A DNA stretch of 5,862 nt, taken from contig JAXJVS010000012.1 of NCBI GenBank assembly GCA_036308445.1, forward strand, positions 1 to 5,862. Direction: 5' to 3'. The notes below the pieces were generated by a model, which saw nothing but the letters and a program-made list of their open reading frames with translations, had not been told where the DNA came from and did not search any database. Positions 1 to 5,296 of this stretch are shown here, piece by piece; position 1 is the stretch's first letter, and the number at the start of each line of letters is the position of its first letter. Both the position numbers and the translations under genes were made by a program. This DNA is from MGBC113645 sp036308445 (GTDB lineage Bacteria > Bacillota_I > Bacilli_A > Erysipelotrichales > Coprobacillaceae).

Positions 1-19
1 ATTTATATAGGAGAAGAAT

Positions 20-46
20 AAAGACCTTGATTAGTCAAGGTCTTTT
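20..46 (-). terminator. Hairpin terminator of the HAD phosphatase gene, stop codon in its loop
   Basis: An 11-bp perfect stem (AAAGACCTTGA at 20-30 with TCAAGGTCTTT at 35-45) closes a four-base loop. On the minus strand the loop sequence is CTAA, and it carries the TAA stop of the phosphatase gene, so the last four codons form the first arm. The minus-strand tail after the stem is only moderately T-rich (ATTCTTCTCC). The plus-strand tail is TTTT followed by A-rich sequence, so it may also stop transcription coming from the left of the window. The hairpin is clear; termination is inferred. Confidence 0.75.
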
Positions 47-855
47 AAAATAAACTTATGTATAACTTCAGCTACTGCATCTTGATCATGATTAGCTTTA
101 CAAATATAATCACAATCATCTTTCATCCCTTCTACAACATTTGCAACACCTACACCTAAACCTGCAACTTTAATCATAGAAAGATCATTGTAGTTGTCAC
201 CGATTGCAATAGTTTCCTCTTGCTTAATATTTAATAGCTTTGCAAGAGATAATAATCCTGCTCCCTTATTAACACCTTTATGATTAAATTCGATATATCT
301 ATTTGCGGAATAACTTACATCTATATCACTAGTTATATCTTCTAATTCTTTCGCAATCTTTTGTAAATATTCATAATTAGTATTCATATATAAAGCTTTC
401 ACAATATCCTGTCCTTTAAGAAAATCAATGTTATCATCAAATATTTCTACAACTTTCATTCTTCCTGCAAGATAATCTTTTTCTTCTTGAATATAGTTAT
501 AAGCATATACAGTATCTTTAGTATAGATATGAATACATACGTTATAGTTTAATCCTCTTTTGAATAATTTGCTTGCTAAATCAAAAGAGATACCTTCAAA
601 GTGTAATAATCTATTTCCTTTATTTTCTGTAATGGCTCCGCCATTATATGAAATAACATATTCATTTTCTTTATCATATAAGTCTAAAACTTTTAAGTTG
701 TTGTCTACGGTATTAAATCCTCTACCAGTAGCAGGTACAAACTTAACCCCTAATTCTTTAGCTTTCTTAATAGCTTCTATATTCTTTTTAGAGATAGTTC
801 TATCTGTTGATAATAAGGTTTCATCTAAATCACATGCTATAATTTTATACTTCAT
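31..855 (-). CDS. Cof-type HAD-IIB family phosphatase (YidA-like)
   Basis: This 274-residue protein is a haloacid dehalogenase superfamily hydrolase of the Cof/IIB subfamily, cytosolic and Mg-dependent, which removes phosphate from small phosphorylated metabolites. All four motifs are visible: DLDET with nucleophile Asp9 and acid/base Asp11; the motif II threonine in PATGRG (Thr43); a motif III lysine in NKG (Lys197); and GDNYND at 219-224 with the metal-binding acidic residues. The region between motifs II and III (about 80-190) is the IIB cap domain. The length is normal for the family. The start is supported by a strong ribosome binding site (GGAGGA on the minus strand, around 863-868) a few bases upstream. 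It is transcribed alone, divergently from the feo operon. The substrate cannot be read from sequence because this subfamily is promiscuous; sugar phosphates or flavin/pyridoxal phosphates are typical. Confidence 0.95.
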   Translation of the reverse strand: MKYKIIACDLDETLLSTDRTISKKNIEAIKKAKELGVKFVPATGRGFNTVDNNLKVLDLYDKENEYVISYNGGAITENKGNRLLHFEGISFDLASKLFKRGLNYNVCIHIYTKDTVYAYNYIQEEKDYLAGRMKVVEIFDDNIDFLKGQDIVKALYMNTNYEYLQKIAKELEDITSDIDVSYSANRYIEFNHKGVNKGAGLLSLAKLLNIKQEETIAIGDNYNDLSMIKVAGLGVGVANVVEGMKDDCDYICKANHDQDAVAEVIHKFILKDLD

Positions 856-880
856 TATTCTTCCTCCAGTAACTAACTAT

Positions 881-909
881 AGTATAACTTGAAGTTTTTC
901 TTTTTTTCA
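881..909 (-). promoter_or_regulatory. Weak candidate promoter of the HAD phosphatase gene
   Basis: On the minus strand a good -10 (TATACT, 881-886) lies 17 bp from a poor -35 (TGAAAA, 904-909) and would start transcription a short way before the ribosome binding site. The -35 matches consensus at only three positions, so it may depend on an activator or be weak. It overlaps the end of the long palindrome at 904-929. A CTAACTA half-site like those of the feo operators lies at 873-879, near the expected transcription start, but without a partner. Confidence 0.35.
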
Positions 910-929
910 TATATTTCAATATATGAAAA
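904..929. promoter_or_regulatory. 26-bp perfect palindrome between divergent promoters
   Basis: Two 12-base arms (TTTTCATATATT at 904-915 and AATATATGAAAA at 918-929) are perfect inverted repeats separated by two bases. The element sits between the phosphatase gene and the feo promoter, 29 bp upstream of the feo -35 and overlapping the candidate phosphatase -35. Because the two flanking genes point away from each other it cannot be their transcription terminator. An operator for a dimeric regulator is the most likely reading, though AT-rich DNA makes such palindromes somewhat easier to form by chance. Confidence 0.5.
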
Positions 930-956
930 TAAATTTATGGCATTATTTGTAAAAAG

Positions 957-976
957 AGTTGACATAGGCTAACTAA
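957..976 (+). promoter_or_regulatory. Candidate metal-regulator operator 1, overlapping the feo promoter
   Basis: Reads GTTGA-N6-CTAACTAA (958-976, preceded by A957). The right half is identical to those of sites 2 and 3, while the left half is GTTGA instead of GTTAG and coincides with the -35 box TTGACA, which probably constrains it. Repression of feo by Fe-bound DtxR/IdeR/MntR-type proteins is known in several Gram-positive bacteria, and their half-sites (TTAGG, CTAACC-like) resemble these. Assignment to that family is inference. Confidence 0.5.
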
Positions 977-987
977 AGGATTAAAAT
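959..987 (+). promoter_or_regulatory. feo operon promoter (TTGACA-N17-TAAAAT)
   Basis: A perfect -35 box TTGACA (959-964) is followed after exactly 17 bp by TAAAAT (982-987), a near-consensus vegetative sigma promoter. Transcription would start at roughly 994, giving an untranslated leader of about 80 bases before feoA. A GCTAACTAA motif fills the spacer (968-976), so a protein bound there would block RNA polymerase. Confidence 0.8.
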
Positions 988-996
988 CTTAATGAA

Positions 997-1016
997 GGTT
1001 AGATGTTGCTAACTAA
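997..1016 (+). promoter_or_regulatory. Candidate metal-regulator operator 2, near the feo transcription start
   Basis: GGTTAG (997-1002), six bases, then CTAACTAA (1009-1016); GTTAG and CTAAC are perfect inverted repeats. It lies just after the predicted transcription start, 40 bp from the matching right half of site 1 (GCTAACTAA at 968-976 and 1008-1016). Two copies about four helical turns apart around one promoter suggest cooperative repression. Confidence 0.55.
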
Positions 1017-1073
1017 TATGTTGGTATATTGATTTTAACTGAAGAAGTTGCTTATATAGTATAGGAGAGAACT

Positions 1074-1286
1074 ATGAATTTAAATGATGCTAAGATGGGA
1101 GTACAATATATTATAAAAGATATTCAAACTGATGATGAAGAATTGAATTCTTTCTTATTTTCATTAGGATGTTATAGTGGTGAACCTATTACAGTTGTGA
1201 ATCGTAAGAAAAATAGCTGTGTGGTAGCGATTAAGGATGGACGTTATAATATTGATAATTATTTAGCTGATGCGATTATAATATAG
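1074..1286 (+). CDS. feoA: FeoA, ferrous iron transport accessory protein
   Basis: A 70-residue protein of the FeoA family: small cytosolic SH3-like beta-barrels that work with the FeoB iron permease, probably by contacting its cytosolic part. The sequence shows the usual pattern: an N-terminal MNLNDAKMG opening, a central LGCYSGEPITVVNR segment (about 31-44) matching the family's 'LG...G..v.v' core, and a closing VVAIKDGRYNIDNYLADAIII, corresponding to the conserved 'v...g..i.l....A..I' end. The length (about 70-80) is normal. AGGAGA at 1063-1068 lies five bases before the ATG. It is the first gene of the operon, 98 bp before feoB. Identification is strengthened by feoB directly downstream; the sequence alone is fairly divergent. 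Confidence 0.9.
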   Translation: MNLNDAKMGVQYIIKDIQTDDEELNSFLFSLGCYSGEPITVVNRKKNSCVVAIKDGRYNIDNYLADAIII

Positions 1287-1293
1287 TAGTGGT

Positions 1294-1313
1294 ATAGTGA
1301 TGAAAATCACTAT
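1294..1313 (+). other. GAAA-tetraloop hairpin between feoA and feoB
   Basis: An 8-bp perfect stem (ATAGTGAT 1294-1301, ATCACTAT 1306-1313) closes a GAAA loop, the very stable GNRA type. It starts eight bases after the feoA stop and is followed by TATATTTT, a weak U-tract. It could be a leaky terminator or an RNA-stability element that sets the feoA:feoB ratio. The fold is seen; the function is inferred. Confidence 0.5.
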
Positions 1314-1321
1314 TATATTTT

Positions 1322-1348
1322 GGTTAGTGGTTAGCTCTCACTAACTAA
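1322..1348 (+). promoter_or_regulatory. Candidate metal-regulator operator 3, in the feoA-feoB gap
   Basis: GGTTAG (1329-1334), six bases, CTAACTAA (1341-1348): the same layout as site 2. A second GGTTAG lies one base upstream (1322-1327), giving a tandem 7-bp repeat and an alternative inverted pair GTTAGTG (1323-1329)/CACTAAC (1339-1345). It lies 37 bp before the feoB start codon. No convincing internal promoter is seen; TAATAT at 1354-1359 lacks a good -35. Confidence 0.5.
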
Positions 1349-1384
1349 AAGGTTAATATGTATAAAAGCAGAGGGGGAAAAATA

Positions 1385-3379
1385 ATGAGAATTGCTTTAA
1401 CAGGTAATCCTAATAGTGGTAAAACGACTATGTATAATGCCTTAACTGGACGTAATGAACGTATTGGTAACTGGGCTGGGGTTACAGTAGAAATGAAAGA
1501 AAGTTTAATTAAAAAGAATTGTTATGATGGAACTGAAGAATTGATTGCAGTTGACTTACCAGGTGCATATTCAATGTCTCCATTTACATCAGAAGAAAGT
1601 ATTACTAGTGGATATGTCAAGAATGAAAATCCAGATGCAATTATTGACATTGTAGATGCTACTAATTTAAGTAGAAGTTTATTCTTTACAACTCAATTAT
1701 TAGAGTTAGGTATTCCAGTTGTAGTAGCTTTAAATAAAAGTGATATTAATGACAAGAAAAACACTCAAATTGATGTTGATTTATTATCTAAAAAATTAGG
1801 GTGTCCTGTTATTAAAACTGTAGCTGAAGTTAGTGCTGATGCTGGTTTAAAGGAAGTTGTTAATAAAGCAGCCTCATTAAAAGGAATGGGACAAACTGCT
1901 CCTTTTGATGAAGGTAATATTGATTTAACAAATAAAGCAGAAGTAGAAGCTGCTGATAGAAAACGTTTTGCATTTGTTAATGAAATCGTAAAAGAAGTTG
2001 AAACAAGAGAAATTTTAACTAGTGATAAGAATTTCCAAGATAAAATTGATGATATTATCACAAACCCAATTATTGGTATTCCAGTATTTGCGTTAGTTAT
2101 GTTCTTAGTATTTGATATTTCACAATCAACTTTTGGTCCATTCTTAGCTGATACATTAGTTGCATGGATCGAAACATTTCAAGGATGGGTTGCTGAAATG
2201 GTTTCAGGTGCTTCACCATTCTTACAAGCATTATTAGTTGATGGTATTATTGGTGGTGTAGGAGCAGTTGTTGGTTTCTTACCATTAGTTATGGTTATGT
2301 ATTTCTTAATCGCTTTATTAGAAGATTGTGGATATATGGCACGTGTTAGTGTTGTTATGGATCCTATCTTTAAACGTGTTGGTTTATCAGGAAAATCTGT
2401 TATTCCAATGGTTATTGGTACTGGATGTGCTATTCCTGGTATCATGGCTTGTCGTACTATCAGAAATGAGAGAGAACGTAGAGCTACAGCTATGTTAACA
2501 CCATTTATGCCTTGTGGGGCTAAATTACCTGTTATTGCTTTATTTGCTGGTGCATTCTTTGCAGATGCTTCTTGGGTTGGTACTTTAATGTATTTTGTGG
2601 GTATCTTATTAATCTTCTTAGGAGCATTATTAGTTAATAAAATTACTGGTTATAAATATAGAAAATCATTCTTTATTATGGAATTACCAGGGTATAAAGT
2701 TCCAAGTTTAAAAAGAGCATTTATCTCAATGTTATCTCGTGGTAAAGCTTATATCGTAAAAGCTGGAACTATCATCTTAGTATGTAATACAGTTGTACAA
2801 ATTATGCAATCATTTAACTGGAGCTTACAATTAGTAGAAGAAGGTATGGAATCTACTTCTATCTTAGCAAGTATTGCTAATCCATTTGCCATTGCTTTAA
2901 TTCCTTTAGGATTTGGTGCTTGGCAATTAGCAGCAGCAGCAATTACTGGATTTATTGCAAAAGAAAATATTGTTGGTACTTTAGCTGTATGTTATAGTTT
3001 AACTAACTTTATCGATACTGAAGAATTAGCTTTAATGGGTGGAGCTAATGAAGTTGCAATGGTTATGGGATTAACTAAAGTTGCAGCATTAGCTTACTTA
3101 ATGTTTAACTTATTTACACCACCTTGCTTTGCAGCATTAGGAGCAATGAACTCAGAAATGCAAGATAAGAAATGGTTATGGGGTGGAATTGGTTTACAAT
3201 TCGCTACTGGTTATGTTGTTGCATTCTTAGTATACCAAATTGGTACATTTGTAACTACTGGTGCTTTAGGAGCTGGATTCTTACCAGGATTAATTGTTGT
3301 TGCAGTTATCGTAGCAGTTATTGTATACTTAATTAAGAAAACAGAAACAAGTTTTGTTGCTGAATATAAATTAAAATAA
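1385..3379 (+). CDS. feoB: FeoB, GTP-dependent ferrous iron permease
   Basis: A 664-residue inner-membrane Fe(II) transporter with an N-terminal GTPase domain. G motifs: GNPNSGKT (7-14), the switch I threonine in GVTVE (Thr34), DLPG (57-60), NKSD (117-120) and an SADAG G5-like stretch (150-154). A cytosolic helical linker (about 155-225) leads to the membrane part, with two Gate-type repeats: GCAIPGIMACRTI (347-359) and MPCGAKLP (375-382), then GFGAWQL and AKENIVGTL (525-533) and a late TPPC (578-581). The length is short of E. coli FeoB (about 770) but usual for this Gram-positive form. I chose the ATG at 1385 over 1358 because GAGGGGG (1371-1377) is well placed and the family begins directly with M(K/R)IALTGNPN; the longer form would add nine unconserved residues. 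It follows feoA and precedes the FeoB-associated protein by 13 bp. Confidence 0.97.
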   Translation: MRIALTGNPNSGKTTMYNALTGRNERIGNWAGVTVEMKESLIKKNCYDGTEELIAVDLPGAYSMSPFTSEESITSGYVKNENPDAIIDIVDATNLSRSLFFTTQLLELGIPVVVALNKSDINDKKNTQIDVDLLSKKLGCPVIKTVAEVSADAGLKEVVNKAASLKGMGQTAPFDEGNIDLTNKAEVEAADRKRFAFVNEIVKEVETREILTSDKNFQDKIDDIITNPIIGIPVFALVMFLVFDISQSTFGPFLADTLVAWIETFQGWVAEMVSGASPFLQALLVDGIIGGVGAVVGFLPLVMVMYFLIALLEDCGYMARVSVVMDPIFKRVGLSGKSVIPMVIGTGCAIPGIMACRTIRNERERRATAMLTPFMPCGAKLPVIALFAGAFFADASWVGTLMYFVGILLIFLGALLVNKITGYKYRKSFFIMELPGYKVPSLKRAFISMLSRGKAYIVKAGTIILVCNTVVQIMQSFNWSLQLVEEGMESTSILASIANPFAIALIPLGFGAWQLAAAAITGFIAKENIVGTLAVCYSLTNFIDTEELALMGGANEVAMVMGLTKVAALAYLMFNLFTPPCFAALGAMNSEMQDKKWLWGGIGLQFATGYVVAFLVYQIGTFVTTGALGAGFLPGLIVVAVIVAVIVYLIKKTETSFVAEYKLK

Positions 3380-3392
3380 AAAGGAGTATTGT

Positions 3393-3551
3393 ATGACAGA
3401 TATAATTGTAATTGGAATTTTAGTAATTATACTTGTATTAGCACTTCTATATATAAGAAAAGAAAAAAAACGAGGTATAAAATGTATAGGTTGTCCTTTG
3501 GCAGGAGAATGCGCAAAGAAGAATTCTAATTGTGACTGTCAAACAAAGTAA
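3393..3551 (+). CDS. FeoB-associated Cys-rich membrane protein (52 aa)
   Basis: A 52-residue protein with an uncleaved hydrophobic segment (about residues 4-21, IIVIGILVIILVLALLYI), a basic patch (RKEKKR, 22-27) and a Cys-rich tail: Cys31, Cys34, Cys40, Cys47 and Cys49. This layout, directly after feoB, matches the small FeoB-associated Cys-rich family. By the positive-inside rule the basic patch puts the tail in the cytosol, where the cysteines could bind iron or other metal beside the permease; the family's exact job is not established. AAGGAG (3381-3386) is six bases before the ATG, only 13 bp after feoB, so it is co-transcribed and probably well translated. An A8 run (3463-3470) encodes part of the basic patch. 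The terminator follows immediately. Confidence 0.88.
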   Translation: MTDIIVIGILVIILVLALLYIRKEKKRGIKCIGCPLAGECAKKNSNCDCQTK

Positions 3552-3558
3552 TCATGAT

Positions 3559-3586
3559 AGACTTTAGCTTATGCTAAAGTCTTTTT
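3559..3586 (+). terminator. Intrinsic terminator of the feo operon
   Basis: A 10-bp perfect stem (AGACTTTAGC 3559-3568, GCTAAAGTCT 3573-3582) with a TTAT loop, followed by a run of T (3582-3586), begins eight bases after the stop codon of the last operon gene. It has all the hallmarks of a Rho-independent terminator and sets the operon's 3' end. Confidence 0.9.
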
Positions 3587-3648
3587 GTTATGTTACGAAC
3601 ACAAATACAACATTACTATTTATATATACATATATAACATAAATATAA

Positions 3649-3677
3649 TTGACGTATATGTAACTTTGTGATACTTT
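3649..3677 (+). promoter_or_regulatory. Candidate promoter for the mini-ORF and membrane protein gene
   Basis: TTGACG (3649-3654), a 17-bp spacer ending in TGA, then TACTTT (3672-3677), forming an extended -10 (TGnTACTTT). The -10 overlaps the left arm of a 9-bp inverted repeat, TACTTTTTA (3672-3680) and TAAAAAGTA (3696-3704), a possible operator. The surrounding gene-free stretch 3587-3762 is very AT-rich and shows nothing else recognisable apart from a short TTGAAAA/TTTTCAA inverted repeat at 3715-3738. Confidence 0.5.
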
Positions 3678-3762
3678 TTAAGTAGGAAGAGTGTATAAAA
3701 AGTACTTGCATATGTTGAAAAAATGAATCTATTTTCAATAATTTACGAAAGAGGTGAGACCA

Positions 3763-3804
3763 ATGGATGTTTCATTTCTATATAAGTATTATCATAATAT
3801 TTGA
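3763..3804 (+). CDS. 13-codon mini-ORF, leader peptide or gene remnant
   Basis: A tiny reading frame encoding MDVSFLYKYYHNI, with an excellent ribosome binding site (GAGGTGA, 3751-3757) five bases before its ATG, which is better than that of the gene that follows. It ends in TGA and is in the same frame as the downstream membrane protein gene, whose start is 24 bp further on. The peptide resembles the first residues of ECF-type RNA polymerase sigma factors, which often open with an acidic residue then 'LY..YY..(I/V)'. It may therefore be the stub of a sigma gene lost by internal deletion in front of its membrane partner. A translated leader peptide is the alternative. Thirteen residues are too few to decide. 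Confidence 0.35.
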   Translation: MDVSFLYKYYHNI

Positions 3805-3828
3805 TGTATGAAAGTAGAGGTAAAAGCT

Positions 3829-4404
3829 ATGAAAGAGAAAATCAAAAAAGTGAATAAAGTAAAAAGCTTTATTATAATTATTATAGTTTTTATTGTATTT
3901 GTTATTGGATATTCATATTTTACAACTCATAGAGTTTTGAATGATCTTTTGGTAATGATAGAAAATAATGAATTGATGTTACTAGAATATGAGGATATAG
4001 ACGAATATTTAAAAGATAATGGATATAGTATTCAAAAAAATGAAGAAAATGATGATATACAGAAAGTATATGTAAAAAATGATGAAAAGATTATTATATC
4101 TGATAATAGTATGATAGAATATAGATTCATATATAGTGATAGAGAAATGACACCAAGACTTTATAATGTAGAATGGAATGACTCTTTTAAAGAAGTAAAA
4201 GCTAAGTTAGGAATAAATATCTTGAATACAAGATTAAGTTCTTTAGAACTTGATTTTAGAACTTCTATTGTAGTTTCAAATACATCTATTATTATAACAG
4301 CTGATCATGGCTCGGATTATGCATATTTTTTAGAGTTTGATGAAAATAAGCTACTTAAAGAAATAACTGTTATTAAGTATAACTTAACAACAGTTAATAA
4401 ATAA
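3829..4404 (+). CDS. Unrecognised membrane-anchored protein
   Basis: I do not recognise this 191-residue protein. It has a basic N-terminus (MKEKIKKVNKVK), one strongly hydrophobic helix (about 14-31) and then about 160 mostly polar, acidic residues (for example YEDIDEYLKDNGY, NEENDD) that should lie outside the membrane. There are no cysteines and no lipobox, so the helix is probably an uncleaved anchor or long signal. The start at 3829 is preferred over 3808 because AGAGGT (3816-3821) is seven bases upstream; the 3808 ATG has no ribosome binding site. It stands alone between the feo operon and a bidirectional terminator. Size and topology would suit an anti-sigma or sensor-type partner of a lost sigma factor, given the mini-ORF upstream, but no domain supports this. 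Confidence 0.75.
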   Translation: MKEKIKKVNKVKSFIIIIIVFIVFVIGYSYFTTHRVLNDLLVMIENNELMLLEYEDIDEYLKDNGYSIQKNEENDDIQKVYVKNDEKIIISDNSMIEYRFIYSDREMTPRLYNVEWNDSFKEVKAKLGINILNTRLSSLELDFRTSIVVSNTSIIITADHGSDYAYFLEFDENKLLKEITVIKYNLTTVNK

Positions 4405-4408
4405 TATA

Positions 4409-4444
4409 AAGATACCCCTATTCGATAATGAATAGGGGTATCTT
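4409..4444. terminator. Bidirectional terminator between convergent genes
   Basis: A perfect 15-bp stem (AAGATACCCCTATTC 4409-4423, GAATAGGGGTATCTT 4430-4444) with a six-base loop lies five bases after the plus-strand stop codon and 12 bases after the end of the minus-strand pseudogene. The minus-strand tail (ATCTTTATATTATTT) and the plus-strand tail (TCTTAAGTTTAATTCTT) are both T-rich without a solid run, so termination is likely both ways. Confidence 0.85.
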
Positions 4445-4455
4445 AAGTTTAATTC

Positions 4456-4914
4456 TTAATAAAGTGTACCATCAGAACCGCATACTAGAGTAACTGCTTC
4501 AGTAACAGTTTCTACTGCTACGCCATTATTATATCTTTTTCCAGTACCTTTAGCTGTAGCACTAGCTCCACTTTTGCTTGCAGAGGATGAAGTTATTTTT
4601 CAATTTGAATTTGATACAGTTGTTGATACTGATGAAGTTGTACATGTACTATGACTTCCGTCGTATTCAAATGTACCTTTTACAGTTACCGACCAAAGTA
4701 GATTTTTACTACTATCCAATACTTTTGTGGTTTTAGTTCCTACTTTTTAATATGTCGAACGTGTTTTTGTAATATCTATTTCCTGTATAATATATTCAAC
4801 ATATATATTTTCAGCTATTTCTTTAGAATTGGAATCTATTTCATAAGCTAAAGTAGTATTTGTACCTGAAAAAGCTATTAATACGCTTATTAATAAACTA
4901 GTCAATTTTTTCAT
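4456..4914 (-). pseudogene. Secreted Ser/Thr-rich protein (DUF6147-like), broken by two stop codons
   Basis: Read on the minus strand from ATG 4914, one frame runs 152 codons to a TAA at 4456-4458 but contains TAA at codon 56 (4747-4749) and TGA at codon 105 (4600-4602). The frame otherwise reads as a coherent protein: a signal peptide (MKKLTSLLISVLIAFSGTNT then TLA before a likely cut after residue 23), a helix-prone acidic segment, then a beta-type Ser/Thr/Gly domain (LLWSVTVKGTFEYDGS, STCTTSSVSTTVSNSN, stop, KITSSSASKSGASATAKGTGKRY, ending VTLVCGSDGTLY). Two cysteines (about 91 and 146) could pair. From memory this resembles the small exported DUF6147 family, in which I expect Trp at the TGA position (TGG to TGA). 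AGAGGA precedes the ATG, and the start overlaps the upstream gene by 17 bases. The 55-residue product would lack the domain. Confidence 0.8.
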
Positions 4915-5296
4915 TGCTTATTTCCTCTGGTTCTGTAGTTTCTGTATATGTAGCTCTATAACTGATTGAATCATTATAATCTTTATAGATAAGATATCCT
5001 TTCCATAAGCTTAAGAATGCAAAGAGTATAATTAAGATCATACATGTTTTTTTTAATGTATTCTTGATACTTATTCTATCAAGAATATAATCATTATTCT
5101 GCATATCGAGATATCCATAGACTATATCTTTTGGATAGCCAAACTGTTCAGTAAGATCATCATAAGTTATGTTATCATTATTCTCTTTGTATTGTAGAAT
5201 ATCTTTCTTGAATTGTTTTAGATATTCTTTCTCTTTCTTACTATTAAAAGGCATTAAAGATTTTATATCAGATATATATTTGTCTATACATTTCAT
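4898..5296 (-). CDS. HAAS/DUF1700-like single-pass membrane protein (possibly DUF6120)
   Basis: A 132-residue protein with an N-terminal helical cytosolic domain and one membrane helix (about 84-104, TCMILIILFAFLSLWKGYLIY), then a short polar outer tail. The N-terminal part (KYISDIKSLMPFNSKKEKEYLKQFKKDI..., then YDDLTEQFGYPKDIVYGYL) has the signature of HAAS/DUF1700-type domains: a helical pair ending in 'FG.P..(I/V)'. Such proteins are commonly encoded beside PadR regulators and are thought to act as membrane partners in sensing or control; no enzymatic residues are seen. Its ATG overlaps the padR stop by four bases (ATGA), so translation is coupled, and it has no strong ribosome binding site of its own. 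Its end overlaps the start of the broken secreted-protein gene. The DUF6120 name is from memory and uncertain. Confidence 0.8.
   Translation of the reverse strand: MKCIDKYISDIKSLMPFNSKKEKEYLKQFKKDILQYKENNDNITYDDLTEQFGYPKDIVYGYLDMQNNDYILDRISIKNTLKKTCMILIILFAFLSLWKGYLIYKDYNDSISYRATYTETTEPEEISNEKID

Noticed and set aside
1..19. AGGAGA near the left edge as a ribosome binding site
   Set aside because: No start codon follows at a workable distance; it is simply the complement of the pyrimidine-rich terminator tail.
560..892. Plus-strand open frame of 110 codons opposite the HAD phosphatase gene
   Set aside because: It lies antisense to a clearly conserved gene, has no good ribosome binding site and resembles no family; it is a shadow frame.
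1029..1060. Second feo promoter (TTGATT with TATATA/TATAGT)
   Set aside because: Spacing is off (18 or more) and transcription would begin inside the feoA ribosome binding site; the 959-987 promoter is far better.
988..1073. Possible riboswitch in the feoA leader
   Set aside because: The leader is only about 80 bases and its only clear pairing is the short GTTAG/CTAAC element, which is better explained as a DNA operator.
1358..1384. Upstream ATG start for feoB at 1358
   Set aside because: It adds nine unconserved residues and places the strong GAGGGGG ribosome binding site inside the coding region; ATG 1385 fits the family start.
1765..2445. Two minus-strand open frames (1765-2061 and 2179-2445) inside feoB
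   Set aside because: Both are antisense to conserved FeoB GTPase and membrane segments, with low-complexity translations and no start signals.
3763..4914. TGA read as tryptophan (recoding), suggested by in-frame TGA at 3802 and at 4600-4602
   Set aside because: FeoB uses TGG for tryptophan, the broken gene also carries a TAA, and the other genes end normally, so the standard code with gene decay is simpler.
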